Shown piece by piece: positions 11,460-23,132 of a DNA stretch of 64,000 nucleotides; position 1 is the first letter of the stretch; each line of letters begins with the position of its first letter. The translations under genes and the position numbers were made by a program. The DNA comes from Myrmaecium sp. VS I D KN 1. Taxonomy: Eukaryota > Ascomycota > Dothideomycetes > Valsariales > Valsariaceae. The notes below the pieces were generated by a model. It was not told where the DNA came from. It saw only the letters and a program-made list of their open reading frames with translations, and did no database searches. Where the stretch lies: positions 930,001 to 994,000 of the forward strand of contig JADQAV010000028.1 in the NCBI GenBank assembly GCA_019775845.1, given 5' to 3'.

Positions 11460-14400
11460 ATGGTATGTGTCGCCGACGGAGCTATCCTCCCCCCCCGGTG
11501 ACCTTGAAGCTCCAACTGACAGCTGCCCGATTTGACAGTCCGCGTTCAAGGCGATCAATATTGAGTCGGACAACGAGTCGGACGAGGAGGTTGACGACAC
11601 CAAAGAAATCCAAATCGAGGAAGCACTCAAGTTATACCAAACCGCCCTCAAATACCACGCCGAAGGCCCAGCCTCTTTCGAGCAAGCGGAGCAAGCCTAT
11701 AAGGACCTCTTCCAATCAGAAATTTTCAAATACGCGGAATCGCTGTCCGAGTATCGGCGGCTGGATCTATATGGCGACACATTAGAGTACGACTCAATCA
11801 CACAAGCCCCCTCGGAGACCGGACCGGTCCAATTGGTGACCACCGCTGGTGATGCGCCAAATACTCTCCCGCAGATCATTCATCTCTCGTTCAAGAACTA
11901 CGGACAGTTCATGCTCGATGTTCTACAGCATCGCCTAGGCCAGCATGCAGCGGCCACTAGGGAACTCCAAGCGTCGAGACTAGACGCAGACGCTGCAGAG
12001 ACAGCAAAAACATCACTGTACCATTTTGCCGAAGCCCTTGATAAGGATGACGCCGATCTGGATCTGTGGACGCGTTCTTCGTCGGTGGCCGCTTTCTCCG
12101 AGAGTGGCCGCATGGTCCGCTTCTGCTTAGAAGCCGTGTTGGACGGGGACGAGGAAGGAGTTGATAGTATCCTACAAATACCCGGCATCGAACAGGGGTT
12201 CGCAGGGCAACAACTTCGCGAATTGGTTTCTAAACTCCAAGATACTCTGTCTCTGGGCCACCCACCCTTGTCCTTGTTGAGACAAAAGAAGCTGTCGGCA
12301 AGAATTAAACGAGCTTTGAATCCTTACTCCTTCGCCCCACTTCCGGCAGCGGTCCGTCTAACTACTACGCCTGAAGTTTCTCTCGGCAAGAAGCCGGTGC
12401 AGCGGGTCCTTAAAGAGCCTGGTATGGACTGGGCATCCCTAGGCGACGCCATACTGCAGCAGTTCTTCGCCGAACAATCAGGACAACCAGACCAAGGCCC
12501 TGGCGTTGCAATAAAGCTAGAGCTTCCATCAGCGAAACATACCGATGGCACGAAAGACATCGCAGGAGACCAAGCCATGCAGGATCAGCAACATGGCGTC
12601 GCAGTGCTTACCATTCGGGATGAGCCTTCAACTGCGGATGGCACTCAGGAGGATGCCGGAGCAATTGCACAAGGGCAGGAAAGGGGCGATAGAAAGATTG
12701 CGTTAACATCCCAAGACCAACCTGAGGCACCAAATGAGCAGTCGCGGAAAAGGTCCACTGATTCTGCAGGCCTCCCAGAGACTGCAGAAGGTGGACGTGG
12801 CAGAAGCAAGAGGATTCGCGCAAGGGAGTCAATCGTGGAAGGATTATCAAGCGCGGATGCGGCTGGAATCGATTTGTCCAAGAAGATAGAAAATGACCTG
12901 TGGAATCTGGAGAAAGCGGACCAATTCCTCTATGAAATCATCAACGAGCAATTCGGTCGTTTCCAAGTAGACGGGTACAGAGCTCCCAAGCGCCGTAAGG
13001 AAATGCTCCTGGACGCCCATTTTTCTACCTCCGGAGCAGCACCTACCGAAGGACTTGATAAGGCTACGATTGACTTGTACAATACCATCAAGTCTGCATC
13101 GCCAAAGAGTATAGCGATCTTTCTCAACGGAGAATCTGTGGAAAAGCTCGGTAGTATCTCACGGGAGGCGGGTCTCAACACTTTTCTCGGCCATGCCAAG
13201 CCAGGTGATACGCTGAAGTCGTCTAAGCCTTACTTACGTGGGTCCGACGGGGTTGCTGCTTGGTGTGATAAGATCAACAGCAACTGGCTCTCTACAAAAG
13301 AGGTTGCATTCTCCTGGATGGAGAGTCTGTTACGGCCCGATTTCTTTCCCGACAGCAGTGTGCCATCGAAACAGTTGAATCAATCCAGTTACATGCGGCA
13401 TCGGTGGTCAGACGATCTCAAACGCTCGGTAGTTCAGATTATCGTCCATCTCGATGAGTACATCTATCTGCGACTGTCGGAAGAGGTTTCTGCGTTTGAT
13501 CAATTCTTACTTTCCAGGCAAACTCAGGGTTTACCACCTAATTTGACCCAGGCCCATGAGTCACTTGCGGAGCTCGTTCAAGCGCTATTCGAACTCCATC
13601 TAGACGTTTACTCCTTGATCAAGCACCCTGGCAGTGGAGTAGACATGGCTACCCAAATGTCACAAAATGATAGGCTGGAGCGTTGGGCAGGACTTGCCAG
13701 AGACATAATGACCCTTCGCACTTCGGCCTCTAGGACAACAGAGTACGATACGCTCGCCTTGAGGCACATCTGGGCATCTGTCTTCCACACGAGCGTCTGC
13801 GAGACCGATTCCCAACAGCACATCGTATTCTGCATTGATGAGCTCAAGACTGTCTTTATGACTATGGGCAGTCCGGAAATAGAGGTACCAAACAACGCCG
13901 TAATGCCAATTCTTTCTGTTGCCTCCGCCGAAGAAGAATTGGCAAAGATCAGTATGAGGGATTTCTTCTTCAAAGTCTTCGACCATGACGAGAATGACCC
14001 TGTGGCTGTTATAGAGAACCTAGAACCGTTGCTGGAACCGTCCACCCAGTACCAGGTGGATATGGATGTGGATCCTGTCCAGGAAGTCTCCAGTAATGGG
14101 GCAGCTGCTAATGGGCACAATCCATCGCGAGAATTAGTACCCTCCGATGGCCATGATAATGCCTTTAGGCCTTCCCCATTCGATGGAATGAGGCGTTTTT
14201 TGAACAGCGCAAACATCCCCTTGCGGCTCTCCATGTGGCAACGTCTCCGGGAAGCTTATGATACAATAGACTATCCGCCCAAAGTGGTATCTTGTTATCT
14301 GAGGAGCATTGAAATGCTGGTCCACAGCTTCGACACGCCAGCCTACACGGATACACCAGACGAACAGCGAGAAGCTATGCTGCTCAATTGGGTTCGAATC

Positions 14401-17400
14401 ATCGGCGAGCTCTTACAGAAAGCCCTTGCGAAGATAAAGACGCATAGCAAGGCACTCGAATGTATGGATAACGCTCATTTGCATTCGTCCATGAGTTCTA
14501 TCGCACAGTTATTGAGCCTTGTCAGTGCTGTGGATTTCTTCGAAGACATGCATCGAGTTGGACAGTTGTCTCCAACGACGCCATCTGGAACGAGTACGGT
14601 CTTCACAGGGAAGTTGCATGATATGCAAATGAATGCCTGGCTGCTACAGTATCTGCTCCTGAAGGAAGCTATGGATCAGAACCCCGAAATTTTCCCAAAA
14701 CCGACAGAAGACAAGCTCGAATATCTGAGACATGTCCATTACGCCGCCGGTACTCGTGGGTACTGCCATTACGCCAATAAAGCATTCCTGCGCCTTCTGA
14801 AAGATGAGGTTCTTCTGATGACAGACTTCCCTGATCCGAATACTCGCGACATTGAACTGGCTCAAGTGCTACGGGATCTGTACGGGTTGAAGCCATTCGT
14901 CAATCCTAATGAATGCTTGGACTACGGGTGCGATCCCTACGATCCCTTGGAACGTAAGACAGCGTCTCAACTACTCCCCTTCATCATGTCCCAAGCTCGG
15001 AAGATCAGCATCAAGGAACTACACAGAACGGAAATGAAGAATACGATTGACAAAGTACACGGAATGTTGGGTCGTCCCAAGGCGAATGAGGATATGGCCC
15101 TCAACCGGAAAGTGCTCAGTTCATTCTTGAAGTCCCCCATCAACCCCGTCTCACTATATCGGTGCCTTAGCGGGATTGGAAGTCTGCCAACTAAACCGAT
15201 TTCGCCGAGCGAAGCTATAGCTGCGTCGCATGGCTGGTATTTCCTCATGGGTAGTATTGCCTTGAACAAGTGGCGAACACAGAAGCGTGTAGCGCCTGTG
15301 CCCACGGAGGATATATCCTTCGCTGTGGCATTCTTCATGCAGGACCTGGACTATGCAACGGACCGTTGGGAAACATGGTACCGACTCGCGCAGGCTCACG
15401 ATACCCAGCTCGAAGATGCTGTGGCATGGAGTGCGGAGAAGCTCAATACGGGCCATCTCGAGCTCGTTCAACTTCAGAGGTTTGCTATTCACAGCTACAC
15501 TATGGCGGTTGCATGCGCAGTACGCGATGCAGATACGTCCCCCGAAACGATGAGCAAGGTCTCCGAGTTGTACGCGGATTTTGGTACGAGGATCTACTCC
15601 TCGACCCGAGAACCTTTCTCTATGGCAGCTTTGGAGCTCCGGGCGACAGAGCAGAAGTGGTACAGTCATCAATCGGAGAGTCAAGGCGTATACCAGGGTT
15701 TGCCCTTCCGTGCGCTCCCGCTCTATACGGCATGGAAGTTTGCAAGTTCGCTCTTCAAGCGTGCGATTGCAGGGAATCCTAGACGATGGACGAATCATTT
15801 CATGCTTGGCAAATGTTTGTGGAAAATGCATACCGCCGATGACTCGGTTCGGGGCAAAAACCGGGCCCCAAGCGCGCACGAAGTGATTGAGTGCTTCATC
15901 CGCGCAATTGATGTGCTTCCGGAACGCAAAGACAGCCGGAGAGATCCGGTCTTAGAACCACACTATCACCTCGTATCCATCGTCCATAAACTTTTTCAAC
16001 GGAAGGAGCTCAATCTTTCTACTGCGTGTGAAGTTCTACAGAGGACTTCCTATGCCAGGAACAAACCTTTGCCTGAAGGACCAGATGGCTGGAAGGGCTA
16101 TATCCTTCGCTTGTTGAAGTGTCTGCGTGCTGCTGATAAGTCAGGTTGGCATCACCGCATGACCGTAAGGGCAGCGCACATCATATACGACGAGGATCAA
16201 TCCGACGAAGCGGCCGCTGAAGCCAGGCACGACTTTGAACAGCATATCTTTACCAAGGCGATGGCCATCCAGGTATGGAAGCCAGAAAACGAACGTCCCG
16301 GGCGGCACTTCGTTTATACAACACGGTACACGCGGTTTTTTATGAGGCTGCTGCTTCAGCTTAATGATCGGTACTGCCTGGAGATGCTTGCTAGGAGGGT
16401 CCGAAAGAAGCCCCAAGGATTCTTTCAGCACTCTTTGTTGTGGCAAGAGTTGTGCACCACTTGCATCAAGGTTAGTAGTACTCTTGTACTTTGCGCGCCC
16501 ATGTTTTGCAACGTAGTTCTAATTTCCTCCCCAGTTGCTGCGCCGTACCGGAAATGTTCCTGAAGGGCATGAAGACACGGTCTTCAGGTTGGTCAGCCAT
16601 GATGATTTCTTGGTCCGCGCGGCTCGAATCGAAGCATGGGCACAGAAGCCCGGGAGGGAGCATCCGGTTCTGGACGTGCTGGAGCGCGCCGTCGAGCTCA
16701 AACGGTTGAACAACAGCCTGATGAAGCCCGGTCTGCTCGATGACCTCATAATCGATACTTATGCACTGTTATACGCAACGGTGGGATCCACACTTGAACC
16801 TCTCCCGTCAGAGACCTCATCCGGCGCTAATGGGCCTTCTACGGTGCCCTCCACGACTAATATCAACATGGAGCGGAACATGATGTCTCTCACTTCTCTC
16901 ATGAATATGGACGGCGCACATGATGGGTCTCACAAACACATGCCTCTGCATTTCCTTCCCCCAGGCGTTCACCAGGCCCCCGTGGCGGAAACGGCCCCAC
17001 GTCCCAAAAAAGGCGTCGGGCGCCGGGAGTTACAGCGGAGAGCGGAAGCGTGTGTGAACAAGATGGCTCTGCCTCCCCTGAGCACTTCGACGACCAACAT
17101 CCCGATTGAAGAATCTCCAGGCACTACATATCCTCCTGCTACTCCTTCTCGGATCGAGATTGTGATTTCGCAGCGGCCGCCGGATCCTAGTACCCTACAC
17201 ACCCCTCGCGGCCAGGCTGCGACCACTTCCAAGGTCCCATTCAAGGATGGCAAACCGAATGCGGCAGCCAGTGGGCATGGCTCGGCTGATGAAGAGAGCG
17301 AGCTGAGTGAATTGGACGAGGAGGACCTGCAAGAGGGTGAGCAGGAACAGACGGATGGTCATCACCCGGACGAACGCTTCGAGGAGGTAGAGGAAGAAGA

Positions 17401-17941
17401 GGAAGAGGGGGAGGAAGAGAAGGAGGAATACATTGACAATGAACAGGAGCAGGAACAAGAGCAGGAAGATGAGGGCGAAGAAGCTATTGAAGACGACTTT
17501 GAGCTTGAGCAAGGACCGGACGATGGGGAGATGCAAGAAGAGAAAGAAGACGTGGTCATGGACGAGGCGAGGATGGAGCTGGAGCAAGAGCCTGAGGGTA
17601 GGAGTAAATCAAAAGCCGAGTCAGAGCAAGAGCCAAAGTCGTCACAAGAAGAAGACGGAGAGGAAGCGGAGCCGGGAGATGAGGAAGGGCGCTCTCAAGC
17701 CGAGGCAGAGGCCGAAGTTTGGGACGAGACAGCCAGCAGAGCACGGCACGAGGTGAATGATAGCGAAGAGGAAGAAGAAGAAGAGGACGAGGATGAGGAT
17801 GAAGGAGATCGAGAGGAAGAGGCGGAAGAAGCGGAAGAAGCGGAAGAAGACGTTGAAGAGGAAGAAGGTGGTGATGGTGACGACGAAGATGAAGCGAGTA
17901 GCACGGATGGCGATGTGGTGGTGGTCAAGCCGCGATGGTAA
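11460..17941 (+). CDS. HIR3: HIR histone-chaperone complex subunit Hir3 (CABIN1 homolog), 2113 aa
   Basis: Hir3 is the large TPR scaffold of the HIR complex, which deposits H3-H4 outside replication and represses histone genes. The N terminus, MSAFKAINIESDNESDEEVD followed by TKEIQIEEALKLYQTAL, is typical of fungal Hir3, and TPR-like helical pairs continue along the protein. Three coding exons are proposed. Exon 1 is only the ATG (11460-11462), followed by a 76-nt intron (GTATGT donor, GACAG acceptor). Exon 2 runs 11539-16470 (1644 codons without a break). A 64-nt intron follows (16471-16534). Exon 3 runs 16535-17941. The last 220 or so residues (from about 1890) are almost entirely Glu/Asp-rich, a histone-chaperone-like acidic tail that is easily translated as low-complexity peptides in other frames. 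The only uncertain point is the one-codon exon; its splice sites are good, and no other ATG precedes the conserved N terminus. Confidence 0.94.
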
Positions 17942-18869
17942 GGAAAAGAGACAGAAAAGAGGGATTGCGGAAACCAAACATCATCAGGCGCACGCATGGC
18001 TATTTGGGGCATCATTAACATCATCTTCTTCGTCTTCTTCTTTTCTTTATCTTCTCCGCATGCTTGGTTTTGCATCATCGGCAGCATTACCACCGGGCGT
18101 TTGGAGGTCACAGGTATATGGTTAGACTGGGAAGGGATGGATCCTAGTTCCGGTGCGGTTATCTAATTATTTATGTGTAGGATAGGGGGGACTACCTTGT
18201 CTCGGCGATGCAATGATACCACGATGTGAGTTTGTTCGTATATGAGAAAGGGGGATGAATATGTACAGTCTCTGATATTTATGCAACACCGTTCGGATGA
18301 GCAGCCGACGGGCCAATGGGAGGAGATCAGAAGGGGATGATATTAGTGAGTGAGTGAGTGAGTGAGTGAATGAGGGGATGGAATAGCGCAGCCTTGTTCC
18401 CGACGTCTCCCCGCAGTCGTTCACTAGTACCTTATGTAGACCCCCAACCCCCCTTTCCCTTTCCTCTTTCCCTTCCCCGCCTCACCCCGCCATTCCTACA
18501 ACTACCGGCCGACGCCGAGTTACCCCACACCCCTTCGGCAACGGCAGGGCGGCATATCAGGCCCGGCGAGCACAGGCAAGCAAGCACGGCACCTCGCTGC
18601 GCTGCTTTCACGCTCCCACGCTCCCATGCTTCCATTCTCCCTCCCATTCTCCCCTTCGGATTAAGGATGGATTCGGGAAGTGAGGGGGACACGCCCCCGG
18701 CTGGCAGAAACGGATGGGCGTGTAGGCACCTTCCCTTTTCCTCTTTGATTCGTTTTCGACCTTCTTCTTGATCTTCTTCCTCTTGACCTCCTGTCTTCTC
18801 CTCCATTTCCTCCCTTTCTCCCTTTCTTCAGAGGCTCTGTCTATCCATTCACCTTTCCTGTTACCGAAT
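17942..18869. other. Intergenic, HIR3 3' end and dioxygenase promoter
   Basis: This 928-nt tandem spacer includes a (AGTG)n microsatellite, C/T-rich blocks near 18430-18500 and 18735-18850 just upstream of the next ATG, and no supported gene. Frames that read as lysine-rich or serine-rich peptides near 17950-18110 are extensions of the repetitive HIR3 tail. Confidence 0.5.
18345..18369 (+). repeat. (AGTG)n microsatellite
   Basis: Six near-perfect tetranucleotide units lie in the spacer after HIR3. Confidence 0.9.
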
Positions 18870-20078
18870 ATGGACCCGTCCCAGGTTGATATTCCGCCCC
18901 TCAAGGACCTGACCATCGACAACATCACCGAGAATGTCCATCTAATCAACTCGCGAACGCCCAATCCGCGGCTCAAGTATATCATGGAGCGCCTCGTCTC
19001 CCACGTCCATGACTTCGCCCGGGAGACCCGCCTGAGCACGGAGGAGTGGATGACCGGCATCACCTTCCTCACTCAGGTCGGTAAGATATGCAGCGACGTG
19101 CGGCAGGCAAGTCACTCTTTTGTTTCCTTTTCCCAATTGCTCTGGGGGGACACCGCGGCTAACCCTGCCGGCTTTCTCCAGGAGTTCATCCTCCTCTCCG
19201 ACGTCATCGGCCTCTCCCTCCTCGTCGACAGCATCGACCATCCCAAACCGCCGGCCAGCACCGAAGGCACCGTCCTCGGGCCCTTTCATACCCACGAGGC
19301 CCACCATGCCGATCAGGGGAGCCTGCTCTCCCACGACCCGGACGGCGAGCCCTGCTTGGTGATCTGCACCGTCAAGGACACCGCCGGCCGACCCATCCCC
19401 GGCGTCAAGGTCGACATCTGGGAGACGGATAGCAAGGGCTTCTACGACGTTCAGTACTCCGACCGCGCTGGCCCGGACGGCCGGGCTGTCATGGAGAGCG
19501 ATGCCGACGGCGTCTTCTGGTTCCACGCCATTGTGCCTGTCCCCTATCCAATCCCGCATGACGGTGAGTCTCGCTCTCCCCTCTATGGGCGTGAGACAGA
19601 GAAGATCGGTTCATTGACTGAGGAGGGAAAAAAAGGTCCCGTTGGCAAGCTGCTCCTCGCGCTCAAGCGCCACCCCTACCGGCCAAGCCACATGCACTTC
19701 ATGTTCGAAAAGCCCGGTTACGACCACCTAATCACGTATGTTCACCCCACTCCACCTCCCTTCTAATCCTCCACCCCTACAATCCGCTCACCACAAGTAC
19801 CACCAAGCGCCCTCTACCTCCGCAACGACCCTTACGAGACCTCCGACGCCGTCTTCGGCGTCAAGGAGTCCCTCCTCGTCGACCTCGGCACCGTCACCCC
19901 GGACCACGTCGCCACGTACCACGTCCGCCCCGGGACCCGCCTCCTCACCTACGACTTCGTCCTCGTCACCGACACCGAGGCCACGGCCCTGCGCGAGCAG
20001 GAAGCCATGAAGGCCATGCGGGCCCTCGGCCGTCGCATGAAACTCTACCACGGATTGCCGGTGCCGGATGTGGATTAA
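18870..20078 (+). CDS. Hydroxyquinol 1,2-dioxygenase (intradiol ring-cleaving), 329 aa
   Basis: This non-haem iron enzyme opens the ring of hydroxyquinol (1,2,4-benzenetriol) to maleylacetate in lower aromatic-degradation routes; catechol is an alternative substrate. Four exons (18870-19106, 19182-19563, 19636-19735, 19808-20078) close in frame. The dimerisation helix region precedes RQEFILLSDVIGLSLLVDSI, then EGTVLGPFHTHEA, IPGVKVDIWETDS, PVPYPIPHDGPVG and HPYRPSHMHFM. The four iron ligands are visible with family spacing: Tyr167, Tyr201, His225 and His227. The EGTVLGPF signature and the spacing favour hydroxyquinol over catechol enzymes. Intron 1 (75 nt) begins GCAAGT, so it is a GC-AG intron. 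Introns 1 and 2 are multiples of three with no stop. Introns 2 and 3 use AAG acceptors. No signal peptide is present, so the enzyme is probably cytosolic. Confidence 0.93.
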
Positions 20079-20788
20079 CAGGGTGTTGGCGGGGGGGAGG
20101 GCAAAGAGGGGGGCGAGCAGGAGCGGTGTTGGCTGTGCGTTTTTGCTTATTCCCTTCTCGCCTTGTCTGAAAAAGAGGGGGAGACGGGGTTGGTAAAGCA
20201 GAGAGGGCTGTGCGATTTACCATTGAAGATTTCGACTCTTTCATTTTATTTGTTGTTTTTTTGTTGGCCACATGACAATGTATATAAGCAGGCATATACC
20301 CTTCTCTTTCCCTCACGAACGGTGAATCAACAGTCCAATTCCGAGCGTTGTAACGGATTGGGTGACGGGTTATGAGATGGTGGATGATGGGACGTGAGTG
20401 GGATCATAAGACGCGTATGGTCGGATGTTGCAGATGGCCTGGCGACACTGCTCCTGATCAAGACGAAGCATGATAGTGGTGACATGCCACTAAAAAACGA
20501 TAAAGCGGAGAAGGATGTCATTCACAGAAGGTGTGTATAGTATTCTATGCGTATGGTACAATGTCTGGTCACGGTCGGTCCATCGACGACGGAAAAGGCC
20601 ATGACTGCCTTGCATTTATTTCATCCCATCGCTCTTCTCGTCCTCATCATTCACATCCCCACATAGGAAAAAAGGTAAAGAGAATAGGAGAAAACGCTCA
20701 AAAGCAGAAAAACCTCGTCCCAATTTTCCCTCATGATCCACTTCTAGCATCTGCCTGGGTCATCCATCCCTCTTCAGCGTCGCACTCC
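20079..20788. other. Convergent 3' spacer
   Basis: About 0.7 kb lies between the dioxygenase (+) and a small gene (-). It shows T-rich stretches (near 20240-20265) that suit 3' end formation and no coding signal. Confidence 0.5.
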
Positions 20789-21001
20789 TCACTTCTTGCT
20801 CGTCTTCTCTTCGCTCGCCTGGGCGAGGACGTGGGTCGGGTTGCTGGCCAGTTGGTTCAGGGTGGCCTTGGAGTCATCCTGGGGCTGCGAGGCGCTCGAC
20901 GCGACGCCCTGGTCGTTGGGCTTCGCCTGGGCCTCCTGCTGCTGGCCGCCCGGCTGCCGGGAGGGCTCGGGCGACTGACGGCCGGCGTTGGGAGCGGACA
21001 T
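20789..21001 (-). CDS. Small conserved fungal protein, 70 aa
   Basis: A single exon encodes a hydrophilic protein that begins MSAPNAGRQSPEPSRQPGG and ends with NQLASNPTHVLAQASEEKTSKK. I recognise this pattern (Gln/Pro/Ser-rich start, then an L-x-SNP-x-x-x-L block and an EKTSK end) from short uncharacterised proteins common in Pezizomycotina, so it is likely real despite its size. The ATG sits in a good context (ACCAAAAATGTC) after a C/A-rich leader. It has no membrane segment, no cysteines and probably little fixed structure. Function unknown. Confidence 0.75.
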   Translation of the reverse strand: MSAPNAGRQSPEPSRQPGGQQQEAQAKPNDQGVASSASQPQDDSKATLNQLASNPTHVLAQASEEKTSKK

Positions 21002-21702
21002 TTTTGGTTGTGGGTGTGGGTTTGAGTTTGGGTGAAGATTGAGGGCTCTGTGTGATTTGGAGGTTTAGAGGTTAGATGGAGAGGTAAGGAGAGGTTGGCG
21101 ATGGGTGAAGGGCTCCGTACTGTGTTGGTTGCAGGAGACAATAAACTGTTACGTCATTCCGTCAGCTTTCGAACGAGGCAACATCACACAACATTGGGAG
21201 GCACAACCACCTACTTACAGTGACTTGATCGTTCGTGTGATCGGAGACAATAACGGTTTGAAGTGAGTACTAGATGGAAGAAAGAAGGAATGGAAGAGAG
21301 GTGTCGAGGGGAATGGGATAAATATACCGCGGGAGCTTCCCAGCTCCCCTCCATGAGCCCCACCATACGTCATAGCTTGGCGGGACGGCCTGACGTTCAA
21401 CATCCACTCTTCACATCAGCGTATTGGCCGGGTCGTTCTGATACATGCGTAGGAGTACGGCATTTGGATCAATGCTTCTGTCTCAAACCGTAGTGCGCAA
21501 AACTGACTTCCCGCATGGGATGCATCGCATCGAGCCCGCGGTATCGCTATACCATTGTGCACTAAGGGGAAAAGGGTATCGCATTACATTTATCGTTCAA
21601 AGTGAATCCTACTATGCTCGTTGAAGCTATCGGCGCAAAAGCACAGGGGAAACGCAGGGTGGGGGCATGTCGAATTTTCGCATCAAGCAATCAATCCACC
21701 TG
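21002..21702. other. Intergenic between two minus-strand genes
   Basis: This 700-nt stretch carries the leader and promoter of the 70-aa gene and the 3' end of the next minus-strand gene. The minus-strand leader is C/A-rich for about 150 nt before the ATG. Nothing else is recognised. Confidence 0.5.
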
Positions 21703-23132
21703 TTATCCCTTCGACGAGCCCGCCGGGGTGCCTGGCGACTTCGGAAGAGGAACGGAGAACGGCTCGGGCAGGTTGAGGACGGAGGGCATATCCGCAACAG
21801 TGGCACTAGGCTTGTCGCCCACAGTTGGATCAACATGGATGTGGATGGGGGATTCGACCTCCAGCCCGGGAACCCTCTTCTCCTCGCCCTCGAGGTCGTG
21901 CTCGAGAACGAGACTCTCGTCTATCTCCGATACGCTCGTCGACGACGCATTAGCAGCCGATCTCTCTCTCTCCAGGCGCGTTTCCCTCCCGCGCTTGTGG
22001 CAATACCAAAAGACAAACAAGAGAACTACGGTCGTAGTCAGCAACGTTCAAGTGAATATTCATACGTAGTGAGCAGGAACTTACTGAAAACCGCCAAGCT
22101 CATGAGAACATTTGTACCCGTCATAACAGCGGGGAAACGCATCTTCAAGAAGTTCAGAATGCTTCTGAGCATGCCCGCGACTGCACCCTCCTCCGTGACG
22201 AGCCTCTTCAGGCTCGGAATCCGCGACTTCTTTTGCTTTTTCTTGTCCTTACTCTCTTCCCTCTTCTCTCCAGCAGCATGCATGGCCGCCGCATCTGCCC
22301 TAGGCTTCTCTGAAGCAGCTGCCATCAGCTCCGGGGCCAGGGTAGCCGTCATTTTCGCTGGCAAGCTCTTGATCAACGTTTGGATAAACGGTGGCATAGA
22401 CTTGTACATTTTTTGCAGCTGCCCTTCCGAGTTCGTGAGAAGCTTCTCCAGATCGTCATAGGCTGTGGGGACACCGTTTACGAGATCCTTCAGCACCTGT
22501 TTGAACCGCTCTAGAAGCTCCTGTGACTCTTTGGAAAAGCTGAAGACGCGGTTGTTCACCGCCGCAAGGTTCAGCTGGTCAAGGACCGCGGTGAGGTCCT
22601 CTTCGCCTTTCTGGGGGTCGTTCACGTCGCTGCTTTCTGGCTGTATAGGCGCAGTCTGCGATATTTTGGCCGTGTCAGAAGTCCCATCTTGAACTTTCTC
22701 GTCGCTGGCTTTCCCCTTGCCCTACAAAAACGGCTCGTTAGCGGGATGCCTGGGCGAACTCGGCAGTTTCTTTGTGGTAGGACAACGGTGAGGTACCTTT
22801 GAACCCATGCCGGGCATATAGTGCCAGAATCGTTTTTTCTTCGGGTCAGCCTCTGTGGCAGTTGCTTCGGCACCTTCTGTCGATGGGGATGCCGGCAAGG
22901 TTACTTGCGCTGCGTCGGCTGTCGAGGGGGCTGGCGCATCCGCAACCTCTCTCGCCTGGCCATCGTCGGCAATTACTGTAGGTCGAGGAGGCAGTGGTGG
23001 CGGAGTGCCCTCGGAAGTTATGCGCTGTAGGAACCGTTCATCTTCCTCGTTCAGCACAGGCGAACGCACGGGAGAGCGCGGCCCGTCCTTCTTATCCTTG
23101 AGCTTTTTGGAGCTGAAGTAGTCGAACACCAT
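21703..23132 (-). CDS. Conserved fungal protein with one transmembrane helix, 431 aa
   Basis: Three exons, 23132-22797, 22721-22085 and 22025-21703, are joined by introns of 75 nt (GCTAAC branch, TTTTTGTAG) and 59 nt (GTAAGT, TTGCTGAC branch, CCGTAG). The second junction restores a clean membrane helix, LMSLAVFILLFVFWYCHKRG. The first 150 residues are proline-rich and disordered (MVFDYFSSKKLKDKKDG). The centre is helical (LDQLNLAAVNNRVFSFSKES, VLKDLVNGVPTAYDDLEKLL, MPPFIQTLIKSLPAKM), then a Lys-rich block precedes the helix. About 100 polar residues follow, containing a PSVLNLPEPFSVPLP segment. The layout matches an unnamed family in filamentous ascomycetes. Topology and partners are unknown. 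The divergent neighbour is a nuclear-type protein, so context gives no clue. Confidence 0.85.

Noticed and set aside
17362-18111. Serine- or lysine-rich frames overlapping the HIR3 3' end
   Set aside because: They are out-of-frame readings of the GAA/GAG-rich acidic tail of HIR3 and its flank.
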